Of a stretch of DNA of 64,000 bases, positions 1 to 7,919 are shown in pieces. The stretch covers positions 2,673,501 to 2,737,500 of the forward strand of contig NZ_CP060131.1 of NCBI RefSeq assembly GCF_014235185.1. Direction: 5' to 3'. Positions within the stretch are counted from its first letter, which is position 1, and the number at the start of each line of letters is the position of its first letter. The translations under genes and the position numbers were made by a program. This DNA comes from Pseudonocardia petroleophila. GTDB lineage: Bacteria > Actinomycetota > Actinomycetes > Mycobacteriales > Pseudonocardiaceae. The notes below the pieces were generated by a model. That model was not told where the DNA came from and made no database searches. It was given only the letters and a program-made list of their open reading frames with translations.

Positions 1-1
1 C

Positions 2-988
2 ACGGTGCACGGCCAGCCGGTGCAGATGACCGCGTCGGTGGGGCTGGCCACGCCGGTCCCGCTCGGCGACGTCCGGGCGGCGGACCTCCTGCGGTTCGCC
101 GAGGTCGCGATGCAGGACGCCAAGCGGCGGCAGTGCCGCGGAGGGATCGGCATGGCCACCGACGGCGTCGTCAGCTCCGCCACCCAGGCACTCGCCCTGG
201 AGGCGGAGCTGCGTGCGGCGATCACCGGCACCGGGCTGGTGCTCGAGTACCAGCCCGTTGTCGGTCCGGACGGCACGATCATCTCGGCCGAGGCGCTCGT
301 GCGCTGGCACCACCCCGAGCGCGGGATGATCCCGCCCGGGGACTTCCTGCCGGTCGCCCAGCGCAGCGGCCTGCTGCGCGAGTTGGACCTGTGGGTGCTG
401 CGCACCGCCTGCGCCGAGGCCGCGACCTGGCCCGAGCACCGCGGGCGCCGCCCGTCGGTCGCGGTCAACCTGGCCGGCCTGCTGCCCGGCGACGTCGACT
501 TCCTCACCGTCGTCGACGCGATCGTGGGCGAGTCCGGCCTGGACTGGGACCACCTGGTGCTGGAGCTGGTGGAGACCAGCCTGGTGGCGCTGCCGCCGCA
601 CGCGCTCGCCGCGATGGCCGAGCTCGTCGACCGGGGCGTGCGGTTCGCCGTCGACGACTTCGGCACCGGCTACTCCTCGCTGGCCCGCCTCAAGGACCTC
701 CCGGCGCAGACGGTGAAGGTCGACCGCGCGTTCGTCACCGGGGTGGACGACGACCCCGCGGCGTTCGCGGTGGCGCGCGCCGTGGTCGACATGGCCCGGG
801 CGATGGGCCGCACGACGGTGGCCGAGGGCGTCGAGACCGCGGAGCAGTTCCACGTGCTGCGCGGCATCGGCGTCGACGCCTACCAGGGGTGGCTGTTCTC
901 CCGGCCGCTGCGGACCGACCGCCTGCGCGAGGTCTTCGCGGGTGGTCGGCTGGCGACGCCGGCGGCCGCGGCGGCGCTCGCCGGCTGA
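2..988 (+). CDS. GGDEF-EAL protein, 3' part (c-di-GMP phosphodiesterase)
   Basis: The gene runs off the left edge; the reading frame is open from base 2. The first ~45 residues look like the tail of a GGDEF domain (SVGLATP, then FAEVAMQDAKRR). They are followed by a complete EAL domain at about residues 65-310. The EAL family hydrolyses cyclic di-GMP to pGpG. The residues needed for metal binding and catalysis are visible: AEALVRW, the Asn of VNLAG, ELVE, DDFGTGYSSL, KVDRAF, AEGVET and YQGWLFSRP. The phosphodiesterase half is therefore probably active. Whether the GGDEF half is active, and what sensor lies upstream, cannot be seen here. Confidence 0.93.
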   Translation, partial: TVHGQPVQMTASVGLATPVPLGDVRAADLLRFAEVAMQDAKRRQCRGGIGMATDGVVSSATQALALEAELRAAITGTGLVLEYQPVVGPDGTIISAEALVRWHHPERGMIPPGDFLPVAQRSGLLRELDLWVLRTACAEAATWPEHRGRRPSVAVNLAGLLPGDVDFLTVVDAIVGESGLDWDHLVLELVETSLVALPPHALAAMAELVDRGVRFAVDDFGTGYSSLARLKDLPAQTVKVDRAFVTGVDDDPAAFAVARAVVDMARAMGRTTVAEGVETAEQFHVLRGIGVDAYQGWLFSRPLRTDRLREVFAGGRLATPAAAAALAG

Positions 989-1091
989 GTCTCCGTCAGG
1001 TCACAACGGTCGCGGCCCTCCACTGATCGGGTTAGCCTCTGGCGGTTGCGGCGACCGGCAAGGGGTCGTCCAAGAAGAGGGGGTCCCTCGG

Positions 1092-2189
1092 ATGATCGAG
1101 TTCCGGGGCGTGACCAAGCGGTTTCCCGACGGCACGGTGGCGGTGGACGCCCTCGACCTCACGGTCTCCGACGGCGGCATCACCGTGTTCGTGGGGCCGT
1201 CCGGATGCGGCAAGACCACGTCGCTGCGGATGATCAATCGCATGGTCGAGCCGACAGGTGGCACGATCGAGATCGACGGCGCCGACATCATGGCCGGCGA
1301 CGCCGCGGAGCTGCGGCGGGGGATCGGCTACGTCATCCAGCAGGCCGGGCTGTTCCCGCACCGCACCATCCTCGACAACATCGCCACGGTGCCGATGCTG
1401 CTGGGCTGGAGCAAGGCGAAGGCCCGGACCAGGGCCGGTGAGCTGATGGAGATCGTCGGGCTCGCCCCGGAGATGGCCAAGCGCTACCCCAACCAGCTCT
1501 CCGGCGGGCAGCAGCAGCGCGTCGGCGTGGCCCGCGCGCTCGCGGCCGACCCGCCGATCCTGCTGATGGACGAGCCGTTCAGCGCCGTCGACCCGGTCGT
1601 CCGGGAGAACCTGCAGGACGAGCTGCTGCGCCTGCAGAGCGAGCTGGGCAAGACCATCGTGTTCGTCACCCACGACATCGACGAGGCCGTGAAGCTCGGC
1701 GACAAGGTCGCGGTGTTCCGCACCGGCGGCATCCTCGCCCAGTACGACGAGCCGGGGCACCTCCTCGCGCGCCCCGCCGACGACTTCGTCGACGGGTTCG
1801 TGGGGCGCGACCGCGGCTACCGCGGCCTGGGCTTCCTGCCCGCCGAGGGGCTCCCGGTCGGCGAGCTGCAGACGGTCCCGGCCGGCGCGACCCCCGACCA
1901 GGTCCGCGACGCCGCCCGCGACGGCTGGACCCTCGTCGTCGACGAGGCGCGGCGCCCGCTGGGCTGGGTGCAGGTCAACGGGTCCGCCTCCACCGACGAG
2001 CTCGTCGCCGGCGGGTCGCTCTACGACACCCAGGCCGACTCGCTGCGCGGCGCGCTGGACTCCGCGCTGTCGTCGCCGTCCGGGTTCGGGGTGGCCGTCG
2101 ACGGCTCGGGCGCCGTCGTCGGGTCCGTCACGGCCGACGACGTGCTCACCGCGCTGGCCACCGCGCGCAAGCACGAGGACGCGGCGTGA
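1092..2189 (+). CDS. Osmoprotectant (betaine/choline-type) ABC importer, ATPase
   Basis: This is the cytoplasmic ATPase of a glycine betaine/carnitine/choline-type importer (OpuCA/ProV family), 365 aa. Visible motifs are Walker A GPSGCGKTT (about residues 37-45), the signature LSGGQQQR, Walker B ILLMDEPF and the H-loop THDIDEA. The C-terminal ~100 residues are a CBS-like extension typical of this family, where it senses ionic strength. I chose the ATG at 1092 because it follows a purine-rich ribosome site (AAGAGGGGG) and begins directly with the conserved MIEFRGVTKRF; a much longer frame upstream is not convincing. It is first in an operon with two permeases and a binding protein. Confidence 0.94.
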   Translation: MIEFRGVTKRFPDGTVAVDALDLTVSDGGITVFVGPSGCGKTTSLRMINRMVEPTGGTIEIDGADIMAGDAAELRRGIGYVIQQAGLFPHRTILDNIATVPMLLGWSKAKARTRAGELMEIVGLAPEMAKRYPNQLSGGQQQRVGVARALAADPPILLMDEPFSAVDPVVRENLQDELLRLQSELGKTIVFVTHDIDEAVKLGDKVAVFRTGGILAQYDEPGHLLARPADDFVDGFVGRDRGYRGLGFLPAEGLPVGELQTVPAGATPDQVRDAARDGWTLVVDEARRPLGWVQVNGSASTDELVAGGSLYDTQADSLRGALDSALSSPSGFGVAVDGSGAVVGSVTADDVLTALATARKHEDAA

Positions 2190-2205
2190 TCAGGCGGATC
2201 GTCTC

Positions 2206-2859
2206 GTGATCGACTGGAACTGGATCCCGGCCAACGCCGACCGGCTCGGCCCGGCGATCGTCCAGCACCTGGTTCTGGCGCTGGTCCCGGTGCTGATCGG
2301 GCTGGTCGTCGCGGTGCCGGTGGGCTGGATGGCCAACCGGTACCGCGCCGCGCGCGCCGTGCTGGTCCCCGCGGCGGGGCTGCTGTACACGATCCCGTCG
2401 CTGGTGCTGTTCATCGTGCTGCCCGGCGTCCTCGGCACCCAGATCCTCGACCCGCTCAACGTCGTCGTGGCGCTGTCGGTCTACACGGTCGCGCTGCTGG
2501 TGCGGTCCGTCGCCGACGCACTGGCGGCCGTCCCGGGGATGGTCGTGGCCGCGGCCACCGCGATGGGCTACAAGCCCGCGCGCCGGTTCGCGCAGGTGGA
2601 GCTGCCGCTGTCGCTGCCCGTCCTGATCTCGGGGCTGCGGGTCGCCACCGTCACCAACATCAGCCTCGTCGCGGTCGGCGCGCTGATCGGCATCGGCGGC
2701 CTGGGCTACTTCCTCACCGACGGGTTCCTGCGCAACTCGCAGACCTCGATCATCGTGGGCACGCTGCTGATCTTCGTGATCGCACTGGTCTTCGACTCGC
2801 TGCTCGTGCTGATCGGCAAGCTGGCCACCCCGTGGGTCGGCGCAGGGGGGTCGCGCTGA
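2206..2859 (+). CDS. Osmoprotectant ABC importer, permease 1
   Basis: An integral membrane permease of the OpuCB/ProW type, 217 aa, with about six hydrophobic segments. The family EAA-like loop is at AAATAMGYKPARRFAQVELP, where the permease docks on the ATPase. It starts 17 bp after the ATPase gene and its stop overlaps the start of the second permease (TGATG), so the two permeases are probably translationally coupled and form a heterodimeric channel. The four-gene order ATPase-permease-permease-binding protein matches opuC-type operons; the substrate class is inferred from the family. Confidence 0.92.
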   Translation: MIDWNWIPANADRLGPAIVQHLVLALVPVLIGLVVAVPVGWMANRYRAARAVLVPAAGLLYTIPSLVLFIVLPGVLGTQILDPLNVVVALSVYTVALLVRSVADALAAVPGMVVAAATAMGYKPARRFAQVELPLSLPVLISGLRVATVTNISLVAVGALIGIGGLGYFLTDGFLRNSQTSIIVGTLLIFVIALVFDSLLVLIGKLATPWVGAGGSR

Positions 2860-3623
2860 TGGGCGCGCTGATCGCGGACGTCATCGCCTGGTTCGGCGAC
2901 CCGTCGAACCTCACCGGGTCCACCGGCGTGCCGACGCGGATCGTCGAACACATCCGCTACAGCGGAGTCGCGCTGATCATCGCGGCGCTGATCGCCGTGC
3001 CGATCGGCGCGCTCGTCGGGCACACCGGTCGCGGCGGGTTCGCCGTCGTCGGCGTGGCCAACGGGCTGCGCTCGCTGCCCGAGATCGGTGTCGTGCTGCT
3101 GCTCGTCACGTTCGTCGGCGGCGTCAGCCTCACCCCCGTCACGATCGCGCTGGTCGTGCTGGCCATCCCGCCGCTGCTCGGCGGCACCTACGCCGGGGTG
3201 CGCAACGTCGACCGCGCCACCGTCGACGCCGCCCGCGGCATGGGGATGACCGAGCGCGAGATCCTCACCAAGGTCGAGCTCCCCAACGCGCTGCCGCTGA
3301 TCATCGGCGGCCTGCGCACCGCGACGCTGCAGGTCATCGCGACCGCGGCGGTGGCGGCGCTGGTCGGCGTCGGCGGGCTCGGCCGCTACCTCATCGACGG
3401 TCTCGGCGTGCGCGACTACACGCAGATGGCCGCGGGCGCGCTGCTCATCGCGGCGCTCGCCCTCCTCGCGGAGGCCGTGCTGGCCGGCGTCCAGCGCCTG
3501 GTCGTCTCGCCCGGCCTGCGCACCACGGCGTCGACGGGGCGGCGCGCCGCCGCGCCGCCGTCGGAGCCCGTCGAGGAACCGCAGACCCGTTCCACCCCCG
3601 TCCCGGAACCCGCTAGGAGCTGA
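2859..3623 (+). CDS. Osmoprotectant ABC importer, permease 2
   Basis: The second OpuC-type permease, 254 aa, with a hydrophobic core and the loop DAARGMGMTEREILTKVELP that contacts the ATPase. The ATG at 2859 overlaps the stop of permease 1. An in-frame start 27 bp upstream is possible, but the overlapping ATG is more typical of this operon. The last ~40 residues form a Pro/Thr/Ala-rich hydrophilic tail that is not part of the permease fold and is probably cytoplasmic. The stop is followed 6 bp later by the binding-protein gene. Confidence 0.92.
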   Translation: MGALIADVIAWFGDPSNLTGSTGVPTRIVEHIRYSGVALIIAALIAVPIGALVGHTGRGGFAVVGVANGLRSLPEIGVVLLLVTFVGGVSLTPVTIALVVLAIPPLLGGTYAGVRNVDRATVDAARGMGMTEREILTKVELPNALPLIIGGLRTATLQVIATAAVAALVGVGGLGRYLIDGLGVRDYTQMAAGALLIAALALLAEAVLAGVQRLVVSPGLRTTASTGRRAAAPPSEPVEEPQTRSTPVPEPARS

Positions 3624-3629
3624 CCCCCG

Positions 3630-4553
3630 ATGAAGCACATGACCCGGATCGCAGCCGGACTCGCCGGATTGGTGCTCCTCTCCGCCTGTGGCGGTGGAGG
3701 TGGCGGCAGCAGCGACCCCCTCGCGGGCGGCGGTGAGGCCGCGGCGCCCGCCGACGTCATCCGCGTCGGATCCGAGCAGTTCCCGGAGAACCAGCTGCTG
3801 GGCGAGATCTACGCGCAGGCGCTGGAGGCCAAGGGCGTCACGGTCGAGCGGCGCTTCGCCATCGGCTCGCGCGAGACCTACTACCCGGCCCTGCTCGACG
3901 GCTCGATCGACGTGGTGCCCGACTACAACGGCAACCTGCTGCGCTACGTCGTGCCGGACGCCACCGAGTCGTCCCCCGAGGAGGTCTACGCCGCGCTGCA
4001 GTCGGCCCTGCCGCCCGAGCTGACCCTGCTCGACCAGGCCGCCGCGGAGAACAAGGACGCGTTCACCGTGACCCGCGCCTTCGCCGAGGCCAACAACCTC
4101 ACCTCGATCGAGGACGTCGTGCCGCTGTGCCCGACCATCCAGTTCGGCGGGCCCACGCAGTTCCAGGAGCGCTCGTACGGCATCGAGGGCATGCGCAACA
4201 ACTACGGCTGCGAGTTCAAGGGCTTCACCCCGCTCGACACGGGCGGCCCGCTCACCGTGGCCGCGCTGGCCGACGGCACCATCCAGGGCGCCGACCTGTT
4301 CACCACCGACCCGGCCATCCCCGGCAACGACTTCGTGACCCTCGAGGACCCGAAGAACAACTTCCCGGCGCAGAACATCGTGCCGCTGATCAACGCCTCG
4401 AAGGTCACCCCGCAGGTGGAGGAGGCCCTCAACGGCGTCTCCGCGGCCCTGAGCCTCGACGAGCTGCTCGCGCTCAACGTCACCATCGGTGAGCAGACCC
4501 AGACCGACGCCCAGATCGCCACCGCCTGGCTGCAGAAGGTCGGCCTCGCCTGA
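3630..4553 (+). CDS. Osmoprotectant ABC importer, substrate-binding lipoprotein
   Basis: A 307-aa binding protein of the OpuAC/OpuCC fold. The N terminus is a lipoprotein signal peptide ending in the lipobox LSAC, followed by a flexible Gly/Ser linker, so the mature protein is anchored on the outer face of the membrane and hands substrate to the two permeases. Family features include VGSEQFPEN after the linker and the hinge segment YYPALLDGSIDVVPDYNGN. It closes the operon; a hairpin at 4574-4601 lies just after the stop. Confidence 0.93.
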   Translation: MKHMTRIAAGLAGLVLLSACGGGGGGSSDPLAGGGEAAAPADVIRVGSEQFPENQLLGEIYAQALEAKGVTVERRFAIGSRETYYPALLDGSIDVVPDYNGNLLRYVVPDATESSPEEVYAALQSALPPELTLLDQAAAENKDAFTVTRAFAEANNLTSIEDVVPLCPTIQFGGPTQFQERSYGIEGMRNNYGCEFKGFTPLDTGGPLTVAALADGTIQGADLFTTDPAIPGNDFVTLEDPKNNFPAQNIVPLINASKVTPQVEEALNGVSAALSLDELLALNVTIGEQTQTDAQIATAWLQKVGLA

Positions 4554-4573
4554 CCCGACCCGACCCGTACGTC

Positions 4574-4601
4574 GACGGCCCCGCCCTCCGGGGCGGCCGT
4601 C
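4574..4601 (+). terminator. Hairpin after the ABC importer operon
   Basis: GC-rich inverted repeat with outer arms GACGGCC (4574-4580) and GGCCGTC (4595-4601) and a short internal extension, located 20 bp after the last importer gene. No U-run follows, as is usual for high-GC actinobacteria, so terminator function is inferred. Confidence 0.5.
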
Positions 4602-4630
4602 CGCGTTCCCCGATCCCGAACGAGGTGGCG

Positions 4631-5425
4631 ATGAAGGTCCTGGAGCTGCGGCGGTACCCGGTGAAGTCGATGCTGGGTGTCGTCGTCGACGACGTGGAGC
4701 TCGGCCCGGGCGGGGTCGACGGCGACCGCGCCCTCGCCCTGGTCGACGCCGAGACCGGGCGGGTGGCCACGGCCAAGCACCCGCGGCTGTGGCGCTCGCT
4801 GCTGCGGTGCTCCGCGGCCCGCGACGGGTCCGCGGTGACGATCACCCTGCCCGACGGCCGGACCGTCGCGGCGGCCGACGCCGACGGGCCGCTGTCGGAG
4901 TTCCTCGGCCGCCCCGTGCGGCTGGCCGCCGACCGGCCCGCGGGCGCCGAGGTCGAGCGGCCCGACCCGGAGGACGTGCTGGCCCAGGGGGTGGAGGCCG
5001 AGGTCGAGGCCCCGACGCTGGAGATCGCGCAGGGCACCCCCGGCGGGACCTTCGTCGACCACTCGCCGCTGCACCTGATCACCACCGCGACGCTGGAGCA
5101 CCTCGGTGTGGAGGCCCTGCGCTACCGCCCCAACGTGGTGGTGGCCACGCCGCCGGGCACCGCGCCCTTCGTCGAGAACGACTGGCTGGGCCGGGAGCTG
5201 ACGGTCGGCGGCGTGCGGCTGCGCGTCACCCTGCCCACCCCGCGCTGCTCGGTCCCGACGCTGGAGCACGGCGACCTGCCCCGGGCCCCGCACGCGGTGC
5301 GCGGGCCGATGGCGGAGAACCGGGTGGAGGTCACCGGGTTCGGCGTGCTGCCGTGCGCGGGCGCCTACGCCGAGGTGCTCGACGGCGGCACCGTCCGCAC
5401 GGGGGACGCGGTCGAACTGCGCTGA
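4631..5425 (+). CDS. MOSC domain-containing protein
   Basis: About 264 aa. The N terminus (VLELRRYPVKSMLG) is the beta-barrel domain that precedes MOSC in the MOCOS/mARC family, and the C-terminal half is the MOSC domain, which binds a sulfur- or molybdenum-cofactor-linked group. The conserved Cys of the family is present in TPRCSVPT. Proteins of this class act with molybdenum-cofactor reductases or carry sulfur; the partner is not in this window. ATG 4631 is preferred over GTG 4625 because GAGG at 4622-4625 is placed better for it. It ends in a convergent terminator shared with the SDR gene. Confidence 0.88.
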   Translation: MKVLELRRYPVKSMLGVVVDDVELGPGGVDGDRALALVDAETGRVATAKHPRLWRSLLRCSAARDGSAVTITLPDGRTVAAADADGPLSEFLGRPVRLAADRPAGAEVERPDPEDVLAQGVEAEVEAPTLEIAQGTPGGTFVDHSPLHLITTATLEHLGVEALRYRPNVVVATPPGTAPFVENDWLGRELTVGGVRLRVTLPTPRCSVPTLEHGDLPRAPHAVRGPMAENRVEVTGFGVLPCAGAYAEVLDGGTVRTGDAVELR

Positions 5426-5431
5426 CACCCT

Positions 5432-5473
5432 CGTGCGCGGAAAGGGTCGCCGGGACCCGCTTTTCCGCGCACG
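5432..5473. terminator. Bidirectional terminator between MOSC and SDR genes
   Basis: Inverted repeat with 12-bp arms CGTGCGCGGAAA (5432-5443) and TTTCCGCGCACG (5462-5473), extended inward by GGGTC/GACCC. It sits between two convergent stop codons, and the A/T-rich stretches next to the arms allow it to work on both strands. Confidence 0.72.
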
Positions 5474-5508
5474 GGGGCCGCCGTGCGGTGCGCAGCGGTC
5501 ACCGGCCG

Positions 5509-6444
5509 TCAGCGGTAGCCGGTGGTGTCGGCGGGCAGCCCCGCGTCCTGCACCTCCACCACGTAGCGCCAGGCGTCCGGGCGGGAGCCGTCGACGTCGG
5601 TGAGGCCGTACTCGCGCGCCAGCTCGCCCGACGACGTGCTCGCGCCCTGCCAGCGGGCCCGGGCCGGGTCGGCGGCGAGTGCGGCGATGCCGCGCCCGAC
5701 GAACCGCGGGGACTCCGAGATCGCGAAGTGCGGCTCGCGGACGCAGGCGAGGCGCCAGTCCTCCTCCGTCACCCCGTACTCGTCGAGCATCACCTCCGAC
5801 CGCAGCCAGCCCGGCGTCACGGCCACCGCGGTGGCGCCGTGCGGGCCGAGCTCGTGCGCCCAGCTGCGGGCCAGCCGGATCGGGGCGGTCTTCGCGAGGT
5901 CGTAGAACGCGTTCAGCCGGTAGTGCCGGTCGTTGTAGGCGGCGGTGCCGTCGGTGACCTCGACGACCAGCCCGCCGGGCCGGCGGACCAGCAGCGGGAA
6001 GGCGTGGTGGGCGGTGATCAGGTGGGTGTCGATCGCCAGCCGCAGCAGCGCCAGGCCGTCGGTGAGGTCGTGCTCCCACACCGGGGTGTCCCACTCCGTC
6101 AGGAAGTCGCCGCCGAAGACGTCGTTGACGACGATGTCGAGCCGCCCCCGGTCGGCGTCGATCCGGGCGACCAGCCGGGCCACGGCGTCCGGGTCGAGGT
6201 GGTCGGTGGGCACCGCGATCCCGACCCCTCCCGCGGCCGTGACCAGGTCGGCGGTGTCCTCGATCGTCTCCGGGCGGGGCGCCCCCGGCCTGCCGTACCC
6301 GGACGGACGGCCGCGGGTGCTGCGGCCGGTGCAGTAGACGGTGGCCCCGGCCGCCCCGAGCTCCACGGCGATCCCCCGCCCCGCCCCGCGCGTCGCGCCC
6401 GCCACCAGTGCCACCGTCGCGTCCGGGAGTCCCATGCCGTCCAC
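5509..6444 (-). CDS. Short-chain dehydrogenase/reductase
   Basis: A 311-aa SDR with the Rossmann motif GATRGAGRG near the N terminus and an active-site YDLAK (Tyr-x3-Lys) at about residues 177-181. The usual catalytic Ser segment reads EVTDGTA, so the Ser position is not clear. It carries an insert rich in Arg/Gly after beta-2 (TGRSTRGRPSGYGRPG) seen in the DHRS1-like branch of the family. NAD(P)-dependent; the substrate is unknown. The start could be the first Met or MGLPDATV three codons later. It is probably co-transcribed behind the PadR and membrane-protein genes. Confidence 0.88.
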   Translation of the reverse strand: MDGMGLPDATVALVAGATRGAGRGIAVELGAAGATVYCTGRSTRGRPSGYGRPGAPRPETIEDTADLVTAAGGVGIAVPTDHLDPDAVARLVARIDADRGRLDIVVNDVFGGDFLTEWDTPVWEHDLTDGLALLRLAIDTHLITAHHAFPLLVRRPGGLVVEVTDGTAAYNDRHYRLNAFYDLAKTAPIRLARSWAHELGPHGATAVAVTPGWLRSEVMLDEYGVTEEDWRLACVREPHFAISESPRFVGRGIAALAADPARARWQGASTSSGELAREYGLTDVDGSRPDAWRYVVEVQDAGLPADTTGYR

Positions 6445-6471
6445 GGTGCCGCGCCTCCCTGACAGGACCGG

Positions 6472-7113
6472 TCAGTGATCGGGCCGGACCGCCAGGCGCA
6501 GCGCCCGCGCCGTCGAGACCAGCACGAGGACGAGGGCCAGCGCGCTGAGGACGACCGCGAGCCCGGCGAGCGGGTCGGCGGCGAGCATCTCGGTGGTCCG
6601 GCGGAGGTTCGCGAGGTTCATCGCCACCGCCGTGCCCCCGCACAGCACCGCGCCGAGCGCCCCGAGCCCGCCCGCGGCCAGGGCGAGGCGCCGTTCGTCG
6701 GCCCGGCGGCGCAGCGTCAGGACCAGCAGGACCACGGCCAGCGCCGTGACGCCCCAGCTCGCGGCGTCCTGCACCCCGGCCAGCAGCCGGACGACGGCCG
6801 GCGCGGGCCCGGTCCAGGCGACGCCGGAGGACCACAGCAGGTCCCAGCCCAGGACCAGCGCGGGGAACAGCACCGCGAGCAGGAGCGCGGTGCGCCGGCC
6901 CTGCGCCGCGGTCAGCTCGGCCTGGTAGGCCGGGGCGATCTCGGCGACGGACCCGAACTCGGCCACCGCGGCGGCCGCGTCCCGGTGGGCGGCGGCCGCG
7001 TCGCGCAGGCCCGCGCGGGTCTCGGCCAGCATGCTGCGGCGCAGCCGGGCCGGTCCGCGCAGCGCCCGGGCGAGCGCGGCGACGTGCAGGTCGACGGGGT
7101 CGGCGTCGGTCAC
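6472..7113 (-). CDS. Membrane protein with permease-prefix-like N terminus, PadR partner
   Basis: A 213-aa protein. The N-terminal ~75 residues are a charged helical domain (LRGPARLRRSMLAETRAGL) resembling the 'permease prefix' domain commonly encoded next to PadR regulators, followed by about four hydrophobic segments. The GTG start at 7113 overlaps the PadR stop by 4 bp (GTGA), which indicates translational coupling. A longer frame that reads into the PadR gene is an artefact of overlap. The molecular function is not known; many relatives are induced with their PadR and act in envelope stress or drug response. Confidence 0.8.
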   Translation of the reverse strand: MTDADPVDLHVAALARALRGPARLRRSMLAETRAGLRDAAAAHRDAAAAVAEFGSVAEIAPAYQAELTAAQGRRTALLLAVLFPALVLGWDLLWSSGVAWTGPAPAVVRLLAGVQDAASWGVTALAVVLLVLTLRRRADERRLALAAGGLGALGAVLCGGTAVAMNLANLRRTTEMLAADPLAGLAVVLSALALVLVLVSTARALRLAVRPDH

Positions 7114-7445
7114 GTCGCCTGCTCCTCGGGCCCGCGCAGGATCCCCCCGACGACCCGGCTGAACTCGCCCCACTCGGTGCGCTGGACCGACAGCGCGTGC
7201 CGCCCGGCCCGGGTGAGCGTGTAGGTGCGCCGCTCGCGCCCGCCGACGGTGCTCCACGCCCCGGACAGCCACCCGGCTCGCTCCAGCCGGCGCAGCGCCG
7301 GGTAGACGGTGCCGGTCGGGAGGTCCAGGGCCCCGCCGCTGCCGGCCTGCAGCCCCTCGATCACCGCGTAGCCGTGGCGGGGTCCCGCCTCCAGCACGGC
7401 GAGGATCAGCCCGTCGAGGTGGCCGCGCACGGCGTCAGGTCTCAC
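7110..7445 (-). CDS. PadR family transcriptional regulator
   Basis: A 111-aa PadR-type winged-helix repressor. Family features are LDGLILAVLEAGPRHGYAVIEGL in the first helices, the wing LPTGTVYPALRRLERAGWL, and RRTYTLTRAGR at the end of the DNA-binding domain. The GTG at 7445 has no ribosome site. A TAGAAT box 8 nt upstream suggests a leaderless message. It is divergent from the multicopper oxidase operon, and two palindromes fill the space between them, so it probably controls both directions. Confidence 0.9.
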   Translation of the reverse strand: MRPDAVRGHLDGLILAVLEAGPRHGYAVIEGLQAGSGGALDLPTGTVYPALRRLERAGWLSGAWSTVGGRERRTYTLTRAGRHALSVQRTEWGEFSRVVGGILRGPEEQAT

Positions 7446-7479
7446 AGGTAGGGATTCTACGGTGCCCACCGGGGTTCTG

Positions 7480-7497
7480 ATCAGGGAAAACCCTGAT
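7480..7497. promoter_or_regulatory. Perfect palindrome in the padR/oxidase divergent promoter
   Basis: ATCAGGG-AAAA-CCCTGAT, 7-bp perfect arms with a 4-bp AT centre. It lies between the two divergent starts and directly abuts the second palindrome at 7499-7521. Its shape suits a dimeric regulator; which protein binds is unknown. Confidence 0.6.
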
Positions 7498-7498
7498 G

Positions 7499-7521
7499 TA
7501 TATGTAGCCAGACTACTTATA
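7499..7521. promoter_or_regulatory. Probable PadR operator
   Basis: TATATGTAG-CCAGA-CTACTTATA: 9-bp arms with a single mismatch around a 5-bp spacer. PadR proteins bind long AT-rich dyads, commonly with ATGT/ACAT-like ends. It lies 23-45 bp upstream of the small membrane-protein start, a position that would block transcription. Confidence 0.65.
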
Positions 7522-7544
7522 GCGTCCGGTGTGTGGAGACATCG

Positions 7545-7919
7545 ATGCGGCTGACGCTGTGGCCGCTGCGCCTGCTGGTGACCGGGCACCTCGTCGCGGT
7601 GCTGGCCCAACCCGTCCTCGCCGGGCGGTTCCTCACCGGCGACGTCGACGCGATCGCGGTGCACGGCGCGGTCGGGAGCTCGCTCGCCGCCGCCGGCCTG
7701 GTGCTGGTCGTGGCGGCGTCGGTCTACGTCCTCGCCGGCCGCGGACGCGTGTGGGTGGCGCCGGCGGCGGTCGTGCTGCTCCTCGCCGAGGGCGTCCAGA
7801 TCGGGGCCGGCTACACGCGGAACCTCGCCCTGCACGTGCCGCTCGGCGTGACCGTCGTCGTGGCCTCGGTGCTGCTGGCGATCTGGGTGTGGACCCCGTC
7901 GGCGGGGCGCGTCCGATGA
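7545..7919 (+). CDS. Small four-helix membrane protein upstream of the oxidase
   Basis: A 124-aa protein with four hydrophobic segments and little else. ATG 7545 is preferred because GGAG at 7535-7538 sits 6 bp upstream; the GTG at 7533 would remove that site. The stop overlaps the oxidase start (ATGA), so the two are translationally coupled. I do not recognise a named family. The coupling suggests it helps anchor, deliver or reduce for the exported oxidase. Confidence 0.82.
   Translation: MRLTLWPLRLLVTGHLVAVLAQPVLAGRFLTGDVDAIAVHGAVGSSLAAAGLVLVVAASVYVLAGRGRVWVAPAAVVLLLAEGVQIGAGYTRNLALHVPLGVTVVVASVLLAIWVWTPSAGRVR

Noticed and set aside
4202-6835. Very long open frames on the opposite strand of real genes (for example 877 aa over the MOSC and SDR genes)
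   Set aside because: High GC leaves few stops in shadow frames. Compositions are Arg/Pro/Gly/Ala-rich, with no domain pattern, and they run across several well-supported genes.
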